Virus record (IMG/VR): IMGVR_UViG_3300037961_006151
Location: 4,727 to 31,887 of that record
Source: a virus
Direction: 5' to 3' (one strand)
DNA length: 27,161 bases
Shown here: positions 17,452 through 23,262 of the stretch, piece after piece
Layout of the letters: each line of letters starts with the position of its first letter
How positions within the stretch are numbered: the first letter of the stretch is position 1
The notes under the pieces: model-generated
What the model saw: the letters and a program-made list of their open reading frames with translations, nothing else
Database searches by the model: none
What the model was told of the DNA's origin: nothing
Made by a program: the position numbers and the translations under genes

Positions 17452-17984
17452 TTAGCGGCGGCGTTTGGCCTTATCCATCTCTTTCTGCTGCTCGTCGTTG
17501 ATTACCTTGAAGTAGGCGCTCCAGCCGATGAGTTCTTCTGGGGTCATGGTGGCGCGAACTTGCGACAAGCTCATGCCCAGTTCTTTGGCAACGCCAAACT
17601 GCAACATGAGCCAGTTGTCTTTGCGAAGTTCAGCGCTCAGGATTTTGGGTCCATTTCGGCTGCTTCGTCGTCGGTAAGGACGCCAAGCATCAGTGCCTGC
17701 AGGTCTTTGTCTTTGACCTCATTTTTGAGGACGTCGATTTCGCCTGCGTTGAACAGCTTTTGGCCGTTTGAATCTTGGGCTTTTGCCACTAGGAGTTGCA
17801 GGGCGAAGGCGTTGGCGTCGTCAGACTTGGCGTTGCGCTGGGCACGCTCGCGTTCGGCCATGGTCAGCGGCGTCACGTACATCTCGAATGACGTTCCATC
17901 CGAAAGCTCGACTTCTTTTTTGACGGGCTCAAGATTTGCTGCTTTGCGGAGCTTGTCAATTGCACGCAGGTTTGAGGCGGGCAT
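17452..17984 (-). CDS. Tail assembly chaperone G-T fusion made by -1 frameshift (177 aa)
   Basis: The zero-frame chaperone ends in ...MDPKS. Slipping back one base on CCCAAAA (17649-17643) reads on as P-K-I-L-S-A-E-L-R-K and adds 63 residues up to a TAA at 17452-17454. The extension (DNWLMLQFGVAKELGMSLSQ, then EELIGWSAYFKVINDE, ending KRRR) has the Trp/Tyr-containing look of T domains in lambda-like G-T pairs. T domains recruit the tube subunit while G binds the tape measure. The extension ORF has no convincing start of its own, and the position directly before the tape measure gene is the family's fixed location. Coordinates span both frames. The join is 17984-17643, then 17643-17452 with base 17643 read twice. 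Confidence 0.85.
17637..17984 (-). CDS. Tail assembly chaperone G (zero-frame product), 115 aa
   Basis: A small charged helical protein (MPASNLRAIDKLRKAANL, SDGTSFEMYVTPLTMAERER) with the TPLTMAERERAQR block common to gpG-like chaperones. It should coat the tape measure protein during tail assembly and is not expected in the mature virion. It lies between the tube gene, with a terminator in the spacer, and the tape measure. Its stop TGA at 17637-17639 lies just after the slippery heptamer, so most ribosomes would make this short form and a minority the G-T form. There is no strong Shine-Dalgarno before the ATG at 17984. Confidence 0.85.
   Translation of the reverse strand: MPASNLRAIDKLRKAANLEPVKKEVELSDGTSFEMYVTPLTMAERERAQRNAKSDDANAFALQLLVAKAQDSNGQKLFNAGEIDVLKNEVKDKDLQALMLGVLTDDEAAEMDPKS
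17643..17649 (-). promoter_or_regulatory. Programmed -1 frameshift slippery site CCCAAAA
   Basis: On the minus strand the heptamer reads C-CCA-AAA in the zero frame, exactly the X-XXY-YYZ form. It occurs two codons before the G stop (AAA-TCC-TGA). The -1 frame is open for 63 codons beyond. No strong downstream hairpin is obvious; only a short GCG...CGC stem near 17632 is visible. Confidence 0.85.
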
Positions 17985-18023
17985 TAGTTACTTTGACGTA
18001 CAAACGTAATGTAGCGGACTAGC

Positions 18024-18051
18024 AATAAAAAACCCCGGCAGTTAGCCGGGG
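18024..18051 (-). terminator. Rho-independent terminator after the tail tube gene
   Basis: Read on the minus strand, CCCCGGC (18051-18045), loop TAACT, GCCGGGG, then TTTTTTATT. It lies 25 bases past the tube protein stop, as often seen after this very highly expressed gene. Confidence 0.9.
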
Positions 18052-18076
18052 CGAGCACCCTTGTTTGAATTCTAAG

Positions 18077-18850
18077 TTATGAGGACTTGGAGAAGTCGAA
18101 GCTTGGGGTGGTGGTTGGGCGGAAGTTGATTTCCACGGCTTGGGCGTCATCAGGGTTGATGGCCAGGCTTGCGGAAGTCAGGTTGGCTTCGAACTCAATC
18201 GAGCGTGACTTGGTGTTGTCGACAGTGCCACTGGTGAACACTTGGTCGGTGTAGAGCTTGAACTTACAGCCGGTTTGGATGCGCTGGAGGGAGTCCTCAA
18301 TCATCCGGTTGCCCAGTGCGTCGTCGGTGTCGGTGAAGTACACCGTTGCGCTGCCTGAACCGTCAGCGAAACCGGCGATGAACGTCCGGAACGGCACGAA
18401 TTGGCCAGGGGCGTTACCGATCGTGGTGACGTCGATTTCGTCGCGAGTGATCTCAAAGGACCATTCACGGACTTGTGCCACGGAAGCAAAGCTTGCGTAC
18501 TCGACCTGGAATTTGTTGGGAGCGAGTGCCGTTCCATCATCACCGATGGAAATGGTTGAACCGCCGGAAGTAGCCGACACCTGCATAACACCGGTGGTGT
18601 TGGTGTAGGCGATTACGTAGTAAGTGGTACCAGCAGAAATGCCGTTTGGCAGGGTGCCGGATCCGCTACCGCCGGTGGTGGTGTTTACGACACTGAACAC
18701 AACCGGGTCACCGGTTTTGAAGTTCAGGAATGGAGCGACGGTGAAGGTGTCTGCAGAGACATCAACATCGGATTCCGCAAACTGGCCTAGAGTGCCAGCA
18801 GGTTTGTAATACAGGGCACCAGCAGTGCCGGACAGAACGGTGGCGGCCAT
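18077..18850 (-). CDS. Major tail tube protein, 257 aa
   Basis: Hexameric rings of this protein stack to form the non-contractile tail tube. Evidence: it precedes the chaperone and tape measure genes, is followed by a strong terminator, and holds a tube-type core VAQVREWSFEITRDEIDVTTIGN with a GSGSATVYFTD strand pair. The last part (SIEFEANLTSASLAI, QAVEINFRPTTTP) also matches the core. The N-terminal part contains an extra beta-rich insert (residues about 33-105: TFTVAPFLNFKTGDPVVF, LPNGISAGTTYYVIAYTN) of a type found in many phage structural proteins, probably displayed outside the tube. The ATG at 18850 has no clear ribosome binding site. The assignment is confident by position and core motif; the display of the insert is inferred. 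Confidence 0.88.
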   Translation of the reverse strand: MAATVLSGTAGALYYKPAGTLGQFAESDVDVSADTFTVAPFLNFKTGDPVVFSVVNTTTGGSGSGTLPNGISAGTTYYVIAYTNTTGVMQVSATSGGSTISIGDDGTALAPNKFQVEYASFASVAQVREWSFEITRDEIDVTTIGNAPGQFVPFRTFIAGFADGSGSATVYFTDTDDALGNRMIEDSLQRIQTGCKFKLYTDQVFTSGTVDNTKSRSIEFEANLTSASLAINPDDAQAVEINFRPTTTPSFDFSKSS

Positions 18851-18917
18851 TGGCGTACCGGAGAATGAGGTTTTCTGCGGGCACTGCCCGGCTACTTACA
18901 GGATAGCCGCTTTCTAA

Positions 18918-19349
18918 TTAGCTCAAAACACTAGCTTTGTATCCAGTTTGAATACGACCCACAAAGTGGGGTGAATTATCGGTTGACGAAAAAGATGGGC
19001 CGTCAATTTGACCGACGCGGAAAAACACACCAGTGCCTGTGTTAGCCGTTTCGTTAATAGTTTCCAGTACGTCGACTGCAGTCGTCAAAAGGGTTTGGTT
19101 ACGAGCGGGGCCTTTGCCTTTTTCGGTAAAAACACGGATAACTACAGCACCACGGGCATAGTCGACGCTGCCGGTCAAAGTCGGTTCGTTTGTAATACCA
19201 AAGGTGACGTTCACACGAACGTATTCGGTAGTTGTGTTTGGTGGGACTGCGGTAATGTTGTCGAAATAAACCGGCACTGCGGGGGACAGCCCGTTGAACG
19301 CTGTTAAAAGCGGGTTTTCAATTGCAGCTCGGATGGCCTGATAATTCAT
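18918..19349 (-). CDS. Tail terminator protein (gpU/DUF4128-like), 143 aa
   Basis: A 143-residue alpha/beta protein opening MNYQAIRAAIENPLLTAFNGL and continuing with a PVYFDN segment, YVRVNVTFGI, a G-AVVIRVFTEKGKGPARN strand-turn, and an amphipathic helix (LLTTAVDVLETINE). This pattern is typical of tail terminators that cap the tube on the head side and stop its growth. Its place between the neck gene and the tube gene fits. The start overlaps the upstream stop as ATGA. The 67-base spacer downstream, before the tube gene, shows no terminator. Confidence 0.75.
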   Translation of the reverse strand: MNYQAIRAAIENPLLTAFNGLSPAVPVYFDNITAVPPNTTTEYVRVNVTFGITNEPTLTGSVDYARGAVVIRVFTEKGKGPARNQTLLTTAVDVLETINETANTGTGVFFRVGQIDGPSFSSTDNSPHFVGRIQTGYKASVLS

Positions 19350-19948
19350 AGCTCGCTAAACAGGTCGTCCATTTCTATTTTGACTGCTCGGTCAACTTTG
19401 CCGCTTTCTACATAAGTTGCGAACCAGTCCAAATCAGCGGTTGCGCTTGACTCGCGATCATCTGGCCCGCCTCCAATCAAACCTCGGTAAGTCGGAACTT
19501 GCATGTCCGTCCCTTCCCCACCTTCTCCTCTGGGGCGACCGCCATCGCCTTCACGAAACTTGCTCCGGCCCAAAGCCGTCTCGGGTCTTTCAGTAGGTCG
19601 AAACCATTCAGCTTCGACTAAGTCAGTGGCTTCAGCCACGTAGTCCGAAAAATTCGAGATAGTAAATACAACGCGGTCTTTAGCCAAAGTTGCTTTTAAG
19701 GCTTGACGGCCTGTCAGTGCAGGGACTGGCAAGGGTTTAGGTTCGCCAGGTCCACCGGTTCCTTTGAACGAACGGCCGTCAGAAGTTTCGATTTGCCATG
19801 AGTTTGAAAATCGGCCGGTCCAGCTAGGGCCTTCTTGCTGCAGTTCGCGAATAGTGCGATGTGCGGCGCGGATGGGGCCAAATGAAACAGCGGAAGCCGC
19901 GACCATGTCGAGCTTTTTAGCCAGTTTCATAAAATCGTTTTTCGCCAT
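19346..19948 (-). CDS. Neck / head-tail protein (HK97 gp10-like), 200 aa
   Basis: The N-terminal part is a basic helix (MAKNDFMKLAKKLDMVAAS) followed by helical sequence and GPSWTGRFSNSWQIET, a motif common in gp10/gpZ-like neck proteins that join head and tail. The middle (residues about 125-160) is Gly/Arg/Glu-rich (GDGGRPRGEGGEG) and probably disordered. The C-terminus is acidic (KIEMDDLFSEL). The ATG at 19948 overlaps the preceding stop as TAATG, and its own stop overlaps the tail terminator start as ATGA. A role in head-tail joining is inferred from order and motif. It is longer than many relatives because of the Gly-rich insert. Confidence 0.7.
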   Translation of the reverse strand: MAKNDFMKLAKKLDMVAASAVSFGPIRAAHRTIRELQQEGPSWTGRFSNSWQIETSDGRSFKGTGGPGEPKPLPVPALTGRQALKATLAKDRVVFTISNFSDYVAEATDLVEAEWFRPTERPETALGRSKFREGDGGRPRGEGGEGTDMQVPTYRGLIGGGPDDRESSATADLDWFATYVESGKVDRAVKIEMDDLFSEL

Positions 19949-20325
19949 TACTGCGGCCTCGCGATGATGCTGTGCATGACAGGCTTGTCGCCACGCTGAG
20001 TTTTGACGTCGAGGATCTTGGCTTCGCGGGTTTCGCCAGCTTGGGTGTACTGGATGCGGTCAGCCTGGGTTGGGTAATAATCGCCCAGTTCCTTGTTGCC
20101 GAAGATGATTTTGAGGTCGGTGGTTTGGTACAAGCCCTCAGACTCGCTGACGTTGACGCTGCTGATAAACGCACGGACAGTTACGTTGGTGTCCGCACCA
20201 GTGACTGACCCGGTGGTTGGGTCGTAGGTGCGCGGGGTGGTGGTTTTGATGTAGGTAATGTCCCGGCCCCAGTCGGTTAGTAGTGCCTCGGGGATAGAGC
20301 CGAAGATCTCGTCAATTAGTGCCAT
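19948..20325 (-). CDS. Head-tail stopper / head closure protein, 125 aa
   Basis: A beta-rich protein starting MALIDEIFGSIPEALLTDWG, with T-YDPTTGSVTGADTNVTVRAFIS and ending in a GDKPVMHSIIARPQ strand, the usual form of phage stoppers that close the portal channel after packaging. I use the ATG at 20325 rather than the GTG at 20364 because GGAG lies 10 bases upstream and it sits one base after the upstream stop (TGA-C-ATG). The GTG would overlap the neighbour by 38 bases. The downstream neighbour is joined through TAATG. Assignment is by position and length, with moderate family support. Confidence 0.7.
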   Translation of the reverse strand: MALIDEIFGSIPEALLTDWGRDITYIKTTTPRTYDPTTGSVTGADTNVTVRAFISSVNVSESEGLYQTTDLKIIFGNKELGDYYPTQADRIQYTQAGETREAKILDVKTQRGDKPVMHSIIARPQ

Positions 20326-20326
20326 G

Positions 20327-20857
20327 TCAGCCGCGCTCCACGCGGACGGAATAGTTGGAGCCACCCATACGGCAGTAAGGGCCGAGGTAGGTGGCTACCC
20401 AGGGGAATACGTCGAAAATGTTGTTGACCAAGCTGGCAGTTTGGGACTTGGTGTTGTACTTAACTTCGAGGTCACCCAGCTTGACTTCCTCGTAGACGCC
20501 ATCGGTGCCTTTGCTGCCGATAACTGCGTCAGTGTCGTTGGCAAGAGCGCGTGCCAGTTCAAAAGCCGCGATCTTGACTTCGTCGGGAATAAAAGTGCAC
20601 TTGATGTCAACGCCGTCGACTTTGTACTCTTTGCGGGGCCATTTCAGTGCTTGAGTGGTCGTGCAACGGGTGCCGTAATACGTCAGGCCGTCGAGCCAGG
20701 TGGTGGCTGAAATGATGGCGCGGTTTTTCTGGTCGTCAGTTTTGTCGTCCCAGTTCGCGCTACTTGGGACGGTTTCAAAGTATGAGTTTGCCTCGGCCAG
20801 CGTCACGTAGCTGTTGGCCGCAGTGCCTTGAAGAGTGGCGTCAATTGTTGCGGCCAC
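20327..20857 (-). CDS. Head-tail adaptor (DnaT-like/DUF family), 176 aa
   Basis: Residues about 18-50 (YVTLAEANSYFETVPSSANW, then AIISATTWLDGLTYYG) and the QALKWPRKEY motif match the family often labelled DnaT-like ssDNA-binding protein in phage annotations. In this location it is a helical head-tail adaptor bound below the portal. A mid helix PDEVKIAAFELARALANDTD and the C-terminal R-x-G-G-S-N-Y-S-V-R-V-E-R-G complete the pattern. The start codon is GTG at 20857, with an AAAAAGG stretch about 12 bases upstream. The ssDNA-binding label should not be taken as evidence of a replication role. Confidence 0.78.
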   Translation of the reverse strand: MAATIDATLQGTAANSYVTLAEANSYFETVPSSANWDDKTDDQKNRAIISATTWLDGLTYYGTRCTTTQALKWPRKEYKVDGVDIKCTFIPDEVKIAAFELARALANDTDAVIGSKGTDGVYEEVKLGDLEVKYNTKSQTASLVNNIFDVFPWVATYLGPYCRMGGSNYSVRVERG

Positions 20858-20860
20858 GGT

Positions 20861-21043
20861 TTAATACAACCTTTTTCTGAGTCTAGCTTTGGTCTTCTTT
20901 GCCGGTTTGGGTAGCACGCAGGCGTGGTAAACCGTTCCACCGGATAGTTCGATTTGGGCTTGGTGCTCGCCTAAGTCGCTGTTTGGTACGTCAATAAAAC
21001 TTTTTGTGTTATTGGTCAGAATGAAGAGTCGCACTAATTCCAT
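20861..21043 (-). CDS. Small hypothetical protein, 60 aa
   Basis: I do not recognise this gene. The product starts MELVRLFILTNNTKSFIDVP, continues with a beta-like SGGTVYHACVLPKP and ends in a very basic tail (KKTKARLRKRLY). The ATG at 21043 overlaps the start of the opposite-strand helix-turn-helix gene base for base (cATg). The frame could extend upstream to residue -49, but that part is antisense to the plus-strand gene and looks like its shadow. It sits just before the adaptor, with 3 bases between them, so it belongs to the connector operon. Function unknown; a connector or decoration role is possible. Confidence 0.55.
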   Translation of the reverse strand: MELVRLFILTNNTKSFIDVPNSDLGEHQAQIELSGGTVYHACVLPKPAKKTKARLRKRLY

Positions 21044-21326
21044 GACAGCCCAAAAGTCTGATTCAGATGCCTGCAGCGTAAAGAAGCCTGCTACTAAAGC
21101 TTGTGGGTTGAAAAAACCCGCAGCAGACAAGCCCCGGAAATGGTCCGACGTCAGCAAGCAAATTGTGGAGCTGAGGTCCAAAGGAGTCACTGTTCCAGAG
21201 ATTGCTGCTGAGTTGAAGCTGAACTACGCGCTGGTGAACCAGCACTGCTTGCGGTCGTACAAGATGACTATTCGTAGTCAGGAAGTGTTTGACCGCTGGG
21301 AGAAAAACCGGCTCGGATTGGCCTGA
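21042..21326 (+). CDS. Helix-turn-helix DNA-binding protein on the opposite strand, 94 aa
   Basis: This is the only convincing plus-strand gene. Residues about 37-72 (SDVSKQIVELRSKGVTVPEI, then AAELKLNYALVNQHC) form a clear helix-turn-helix of the kind found in small regulators and terminase small subunits. Residues 11-30 are two decapeptide repeats, CSVKKPATKA and CGLKKPAADK, giving a Lys/Pro-rich histone-like tail. I chose the ATG at 21042; an upstream ATG at 21021 would add seven residues (MKSRTNS). No good ribosome binding site precedes either. The gene lies convergent to the capsid gene, with a terminator between them, and divergent from the 60-codon gene. It is probably a DNA-binding regulator or nucleoid-type protein; its target is unknown. 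Confidence 0.7.
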   Translation: MTAQKSDSDACSVKKPATKACGLKKPAADKPRKWSDVSKQIVELRSKGVTVPEIAAELKLNYALVNQHCLRSYKMTIRSQEVFDRWEKNRLGLA

Positions 21327-21334
21327 TAGGCAAG

Positions 21335-21357
21335 AAAAAAGCCCCCTTTCGGGGGCT
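21335..21357 (-). terminator. Rho-independent terminator after the major capsid gene
   Basis: On the minus strand AGCCCCC (21357-21351), loop GAAA, GGGGGCT, then TTTTT. It lies 28 bases past the capsid stop. In the plus direction the same hairpin lacks a T-tract, so it serves mainly the leftward transcript, although it could also slow rightward polymerases leaving the helix-turn-helix gene. Confidence 0.9.
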
Positions 21358-21384
21358 GCAGCTCCTGTGTTCCTCTTGAGGTTA

Positions 21385-22494
21385 TCAGGAGTATGCGGTG
21401 CTGTCGAAGGGGGTGTTGACCAGCAGACGCACGATGGGAACCATCTTGGTCGTGGAGAACACCAAGCCCCAGCTGCTGGTGTTGGCCAGGTTGCCGGAGG
21501 TTGCGGCGTTGGTGGGGTTGTCGCCTGCGGCGGACCACTTGGTGCCAGTGATGTGGAAACCGTAGTGGTAATCCACAGCCAGGATGTCCTGCATGGACAG
21601 GATGTTCCGGTCGGCGGCGAGGCGCAGATCCTGTTGGATGCCCTCGGAAACAACGCCAGACTTGAACATGTAGACGGGGTACTTCACCGCGTGGGTAGCG
21701 GTACCACCGGTCAGGTAGGACAGCTGGTCGTCGATAACGACGCGCAGACCAGCGAAGGTTGCGACTTCGGGGTTACCGACGCCGACACCGCCGCCACCCC
21801 AGGTCACTGCGCCAGAGGCAGACAGTGCAGAGGTGCTGAACACCAGCATTCCGATCTGTTGCAGGTAGTAAGCAACGGCGGAGTGCATGGCGATCGTGTC
21901 GATCTCTTCGCCACGCTCACCCAGCAGGTTCTTGGCTTCCAGGACGTTGCCAACGGAGATGTAGTTGGCTTCGGCAGGGGTTGCGCCTGCAACGGAAGCG
22001 TCGTACTGGTTGGGTCCAAGGACGCCAGCGGCGGTAATGCCACCGAACAGACCCAGCAGCTGGGACTTCAGGGTGGAAGTCTTCAGCTTGTTGATTGCTG
22101 CGGTCAGCTGGTTGCGGACGTGAGCGAGGGGGTCAGCTCCGGATCCGAGCTTGCTGAGATCATCTGCGGCGTAGCTGAAGCCACGGTGCAGGATCGTCAT
22201 GATCTGCTCGTCGGCGGAGGTGCCCTGAGGGGTCAGGTAACCAGCGCCACCGGTGCCCCAGGTCGCGTTGCTGAGGATTTGCTCCTCAGTGGGGTTGATG
22301 GGGTCATGGAACGGCACACGCACGCGAGTACCGCCGGCACGGGCATCCAGAGCGGCGTTGCGCTGGATGATGCCGCTTTGCACCCACTTCGATTGCTCGA
22401 AAATGCCTTCAGAGGTGTACTGAAGGAATTCGGGGCGGGTAACAAGATCCGACAGAAAAGTTCCGCCGGAATAGTTTTCGGAGATAGCAGCCAT
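21385..22494 (-). CDS. Major capsid protein (HK97 fold expected), 369 aa
   Basis: Forms the icosahedral head shell. The gene follows the scaffold gene and is followed by a strong terminator, the standard context. The N-terminus reads MAAISENYSGGTFLSDLVTR; then come NAALDARAGGTRVRVPFHDP and an L-x-G-x-F-GG-ITAAG segment. A long helix near residues 195-210 precedes DTIAMHSAVAYYLQQIG, a pattern of coat proteins of this group. Near the end DYHYGFHITGTKW, DNPTNAATSG and SSWGLVFS recall the SPTNAEL..NW region of related coat proteins. There is no N-terminal delta domain of the HK97 cleaved type, consistent with a separate scaffold gene. The ATG at 22494 has only a weak AGG upstream. Confidence 0.88.
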   Translation of the reverse strand: MAAISENYSGGTFLSDLVTRPEFLQYTSEGIFEQSKWVQSGIIQRNAALDARAGGTRVRVPFHDPINPTEEQILSNATWGTGGAGYLTPQGTSADEQIMTILHRGFSYAADDLSKLGSGADPLAHVRNQLTAAINKLKTSTLKSQLLGLFGGITAAGVLGPNQYDASVAGATPAEANYISVGNVLEAKNLLGERGEEIDTIAMHSAVAYYLQQIGMLVFSTSALSASGAVTWGGGGVGVGNPEVATFAGLRVVIDDQLSYLTGGTATHAVKYPVYMFKSGVVSEGIQQDLRLAADRNILSMQDILAVDYHYGFHITGTKWSAAGDNPTNAATSGNLANTSSWGLVFSTTKMVPIVRLLVNTPFDSTAYS

Positions 22495-22529
22495 CGGAAG
22501 GGCCTAAAAGAGTGTTTGCGGATGTCCCA

Positions 22530-23240
22530 CTAGGACGAACGGCCAGCTTCAGCTTTAAGTAACCGGGCTTTTTCTGGATCCTTGCTCAGAAGAATCATCT
22601 GCTCGGTGACGTTAAAACTGTCCTTCAACCACGGGTTGGACTGGCCAGGAAGAGCGGTACTACGGGCACTACCCGCAACACCCATTCCGGCGGTATTTGT
22701 AGCTGCGAAGTGATGCTCGTAGCCACTGCCGGGATTTTTTAGGTTGGCCACATACTCGGCCACCGGAGTTTCTACGCCGCCAATAACAGCCACAGGCTGT
22801 CCATCTTTTGAACGCAGATTGTCCTCAACTAGACGATACAGCTGGTCCGGTGCTAGTGCACCAGCACTCGACAACTGAGAAATAGCAGCTGCCTTGAGTT
22901 GCTCTTTTGAGTAACCCTGGCGGATTTGCTCTACTTCCGACTCTTTGTCGGCCAGTTGTTGCTTCAGTGTTGTAATCGTCTGCTGAGCGTCTTCCCAAAG
23001 CGTCTTGTACTCGCCGGATTCGGCAAGTTTTGCGTCTTGGGCTTGTTTTTGGGCGGCCTGAACTGCGTCAAGTTGCTGTTGCAGCTTTTCGCGGTTCTCT
23101 TTGTCCTTTCGACGCTCGTTAATAAGCTCGAAATTCTTGGCCTTGAGTGCCTCAAGTTGAGCGCTGAGATCTTCAGTTCCAGCCACAGGCTGAGCAGGTG
23201 CGTTCTCCACAGGAGGTTGCGCTTGCTGTTCTTCAGACAC
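22530..23240 (-). CDS. Capsid scaffold protein, 236 aa
   Basis: Placed between portal and major capsid genes. The N-terminus is Gln/Pro/Ala-rich (MSEEQQAQPPVENAPAQPVA), followed by a long charged coiled coil (residues about 25-115: LSAQLEALKAKNFELINERR, QQLDAVQAAQ, LKQQLADKESEVEQIRQ). After it come helical SAGALAPDQLYRLVEDNL, a Gly-rich linker, and a C-terminal helix LSKDPEKARLLKAEAG suited to binding the coat protein. All of this is characteristic of phage scaffolds that leave the procapsid. No catalytic Ser/His protease motif is visible, so it is not a protease-scaffold fusion. The start is GTG at 23240, 22 bases past the portal stop, without a clear ribosome binding site. Confidence 0.85.
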   Translation of the reverse strand: MSEEQQAQPPVENAPAQPVAGTEDLSAQLEALKAKNFELINERRKDKENREKLQQQLDAVQAAQKQAQDAKLAESGEYKTLWEDAQQTITTLKQQLADKESEVEQIRQGYSKEQLKAAAISQLSSAGALAPDQLYRLVEDNLRSKDGQPVAVIGGVETPVAEYVANLKNPGSGYEHHFAATNTAGMGVAGSARSTALPGQSNPWLKDSFNVTEQMILLSKDPEKARLLKAEAGRSS

Positions 23241-23262
23241 GTTGTTTAGTAATTAACCAGTA

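Noticed and set aside
20326-20364. GTG start at 20364 for the stopper gene
   Set aside because: It would overlap the adaptor gene by 38 bases, whereas the ATG at 20325 has GGAG 10 bases upstream and sits one base past the adaptor stop.
21044-21190. Upstream extension of the 60-codon minus gene to 109 codons
   Set aside because: The extra 49 residues are exactly antisense to the helix-turn-helix coding region and have a non-ATG start. The internal ATG at 21043 is preferred.
21289-22533. Long plus-strand open frame (414 codons) opposite the major capsid gene
   Set aside because: Its composition (Gly, Val, Asp, Gln repeats) is the antisense image of the GC-biased capsid codons, it has no recognisable motif, and it runs through the terminator. 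The minus-strand capsid gene explains the sequence.
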